Positions 6,327 to 6,549 of a stretch of DNA of 6,549 nt are shown in pieces. The translations under genes were made by a program, and so were the position numbers. The DNA comes from Shewanella sp. GTDB taxonomy: Bacteria > Pseudomonadota > Gammaproteobacteria > Enterobacterales > Shewanellaceae. Below the pieces are notes generated by a model. It had not been told where the DNA came from. It saw only the letters and a list, made by a program, of their open reading frames with translations, and did not search any database. How positions within the stretch are numbered: the first letter of the stretch is position 1; the number at the start of each line of letters is the position of its first letter. Location: assembly GCA_004195335.1 (NCBI GenBank), contig SDWK01000839.1, positions 1 through 6,549 on the forward strand. Reading direction: 5' to 3'.

Positions 6327-6549
6327 CATAACTTTCTACTACAAGATGTCCTGACACAACGCAGATTGTTAACCATCCCTGGTCAATCTGCATAACTCTC
6401 TACTACAAGATGTCCAGACACAACGTCTGTTTCTATCCATCCCTGGGAAACAGGCATAACTCTCTACTACAAGATGTCCTGACACAACGCCTGTTTCTAT
6501 CCATCCATGGGAAACAGACATAACTCTCTACTACAAGATGTCCTGACAC
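6327..6549. repeat. Tandem array, 64-bp period, conserved linker plus covarying hairpin
   Basis: Units start at 6327, 6391, 6455 and 6519, exactly 64 bp apart; the last is cut by the window edge. Each unit is a 35-bp linker beginning CATAAC and ending GACACAACG, differing at no more than one position per unit from consensus, then a 29-bp hairpin. The linker contains the dyad TGTC-NN-GACA. Stem arms are CAGATTG/CAATCTG in the first of these units and CTGTTTC/GAAACAG in the next two. The apex CCATCC(C/A)TGG is conserved. A 64-bp period is not a multiple of three, so this is not a coding repeat. The region 6136-6549 contains no gene. The 'spacers' are palindromic and alike, so it is not CRISPR. 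Confidence 0.93.

Noticed and set aside
6327..6549. CRISPR array (35-bp repeats, 29-bp spacers)
   Set aside because: The lengths fit, but the intervening sequences are palindromic and share the same apex and nearly the same stems. Real spacers are unrelated to each other. No cas gene is visible.
6327..6549. Integron attC sites
   Set aside because: The units are structured with conserved ends, but I find no RYYYAAC/GTTRRRY core pair and there are no cassettes between units.

Overview
The window looks like chromosomal DNA of a marine gammaproteobacterium, most likely Shewanella or a close relative (inference). The basis is a groES-groEL operon behind a heat-shock (sigma-32) promoter, a chromosomal Qnr-family pentapeptide-repeat protein of exactly 218 residues, and a c-type cytochrome lipoprotein. 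No mobile-element gene, rRNA, tRNA or CRISPR array is visible.

Layout. The minus strand of the first 2 kb carries groES (1683-1973) followed by groEL (from 1583, running off the left edge with only its C-terminal tail missing). A 225-bp divergent region (1974-2198) holds the sigma-32 promoter of groESL, an A-tract/T-tract dyad and a weak promoter for the rightward genes. On the plus strand come a 12-helix MATE-family efflux transporter (2199-3563) and, 90 bp later, a qnr gene (3654-4310). The spacer between them holds a degenerate 34-bp direct repeat. After a 232-bp gap with its own promoter-like -10 box lies a mono-haem cytochrome c lipoprotein (4543-4941). Next are a 143-residue secreted protein of unknown function (5157-5588) and a 123-residue membrane protein with a Pro-Gly-rich N-terminal motif (5764-6135).

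From about 6119 to the right edge the sequence is non-coding repeat. An array with a 64-bp period has a nearly invariant 35-bp linker and a 29-bp hairpin. The hairpin stem changes sequence between units while base pairing is kept. The first unit carries about 100 bp of extra, multi-hairpin sequence in its loop. Sequence colinear with the array reaches back across the stop codon of the last gene.

Functional reading. groESL is housekeeping protein folding. The MATE pump and Qnr could act on the same drug class (fluoroquinolones) by efflux and target protection, so their adjacency suggests an intrinsic low-level resistance pair; this is inference. The three genes on the right are not clearly linked to each other. 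The hairpin array is the least explained element in the window.
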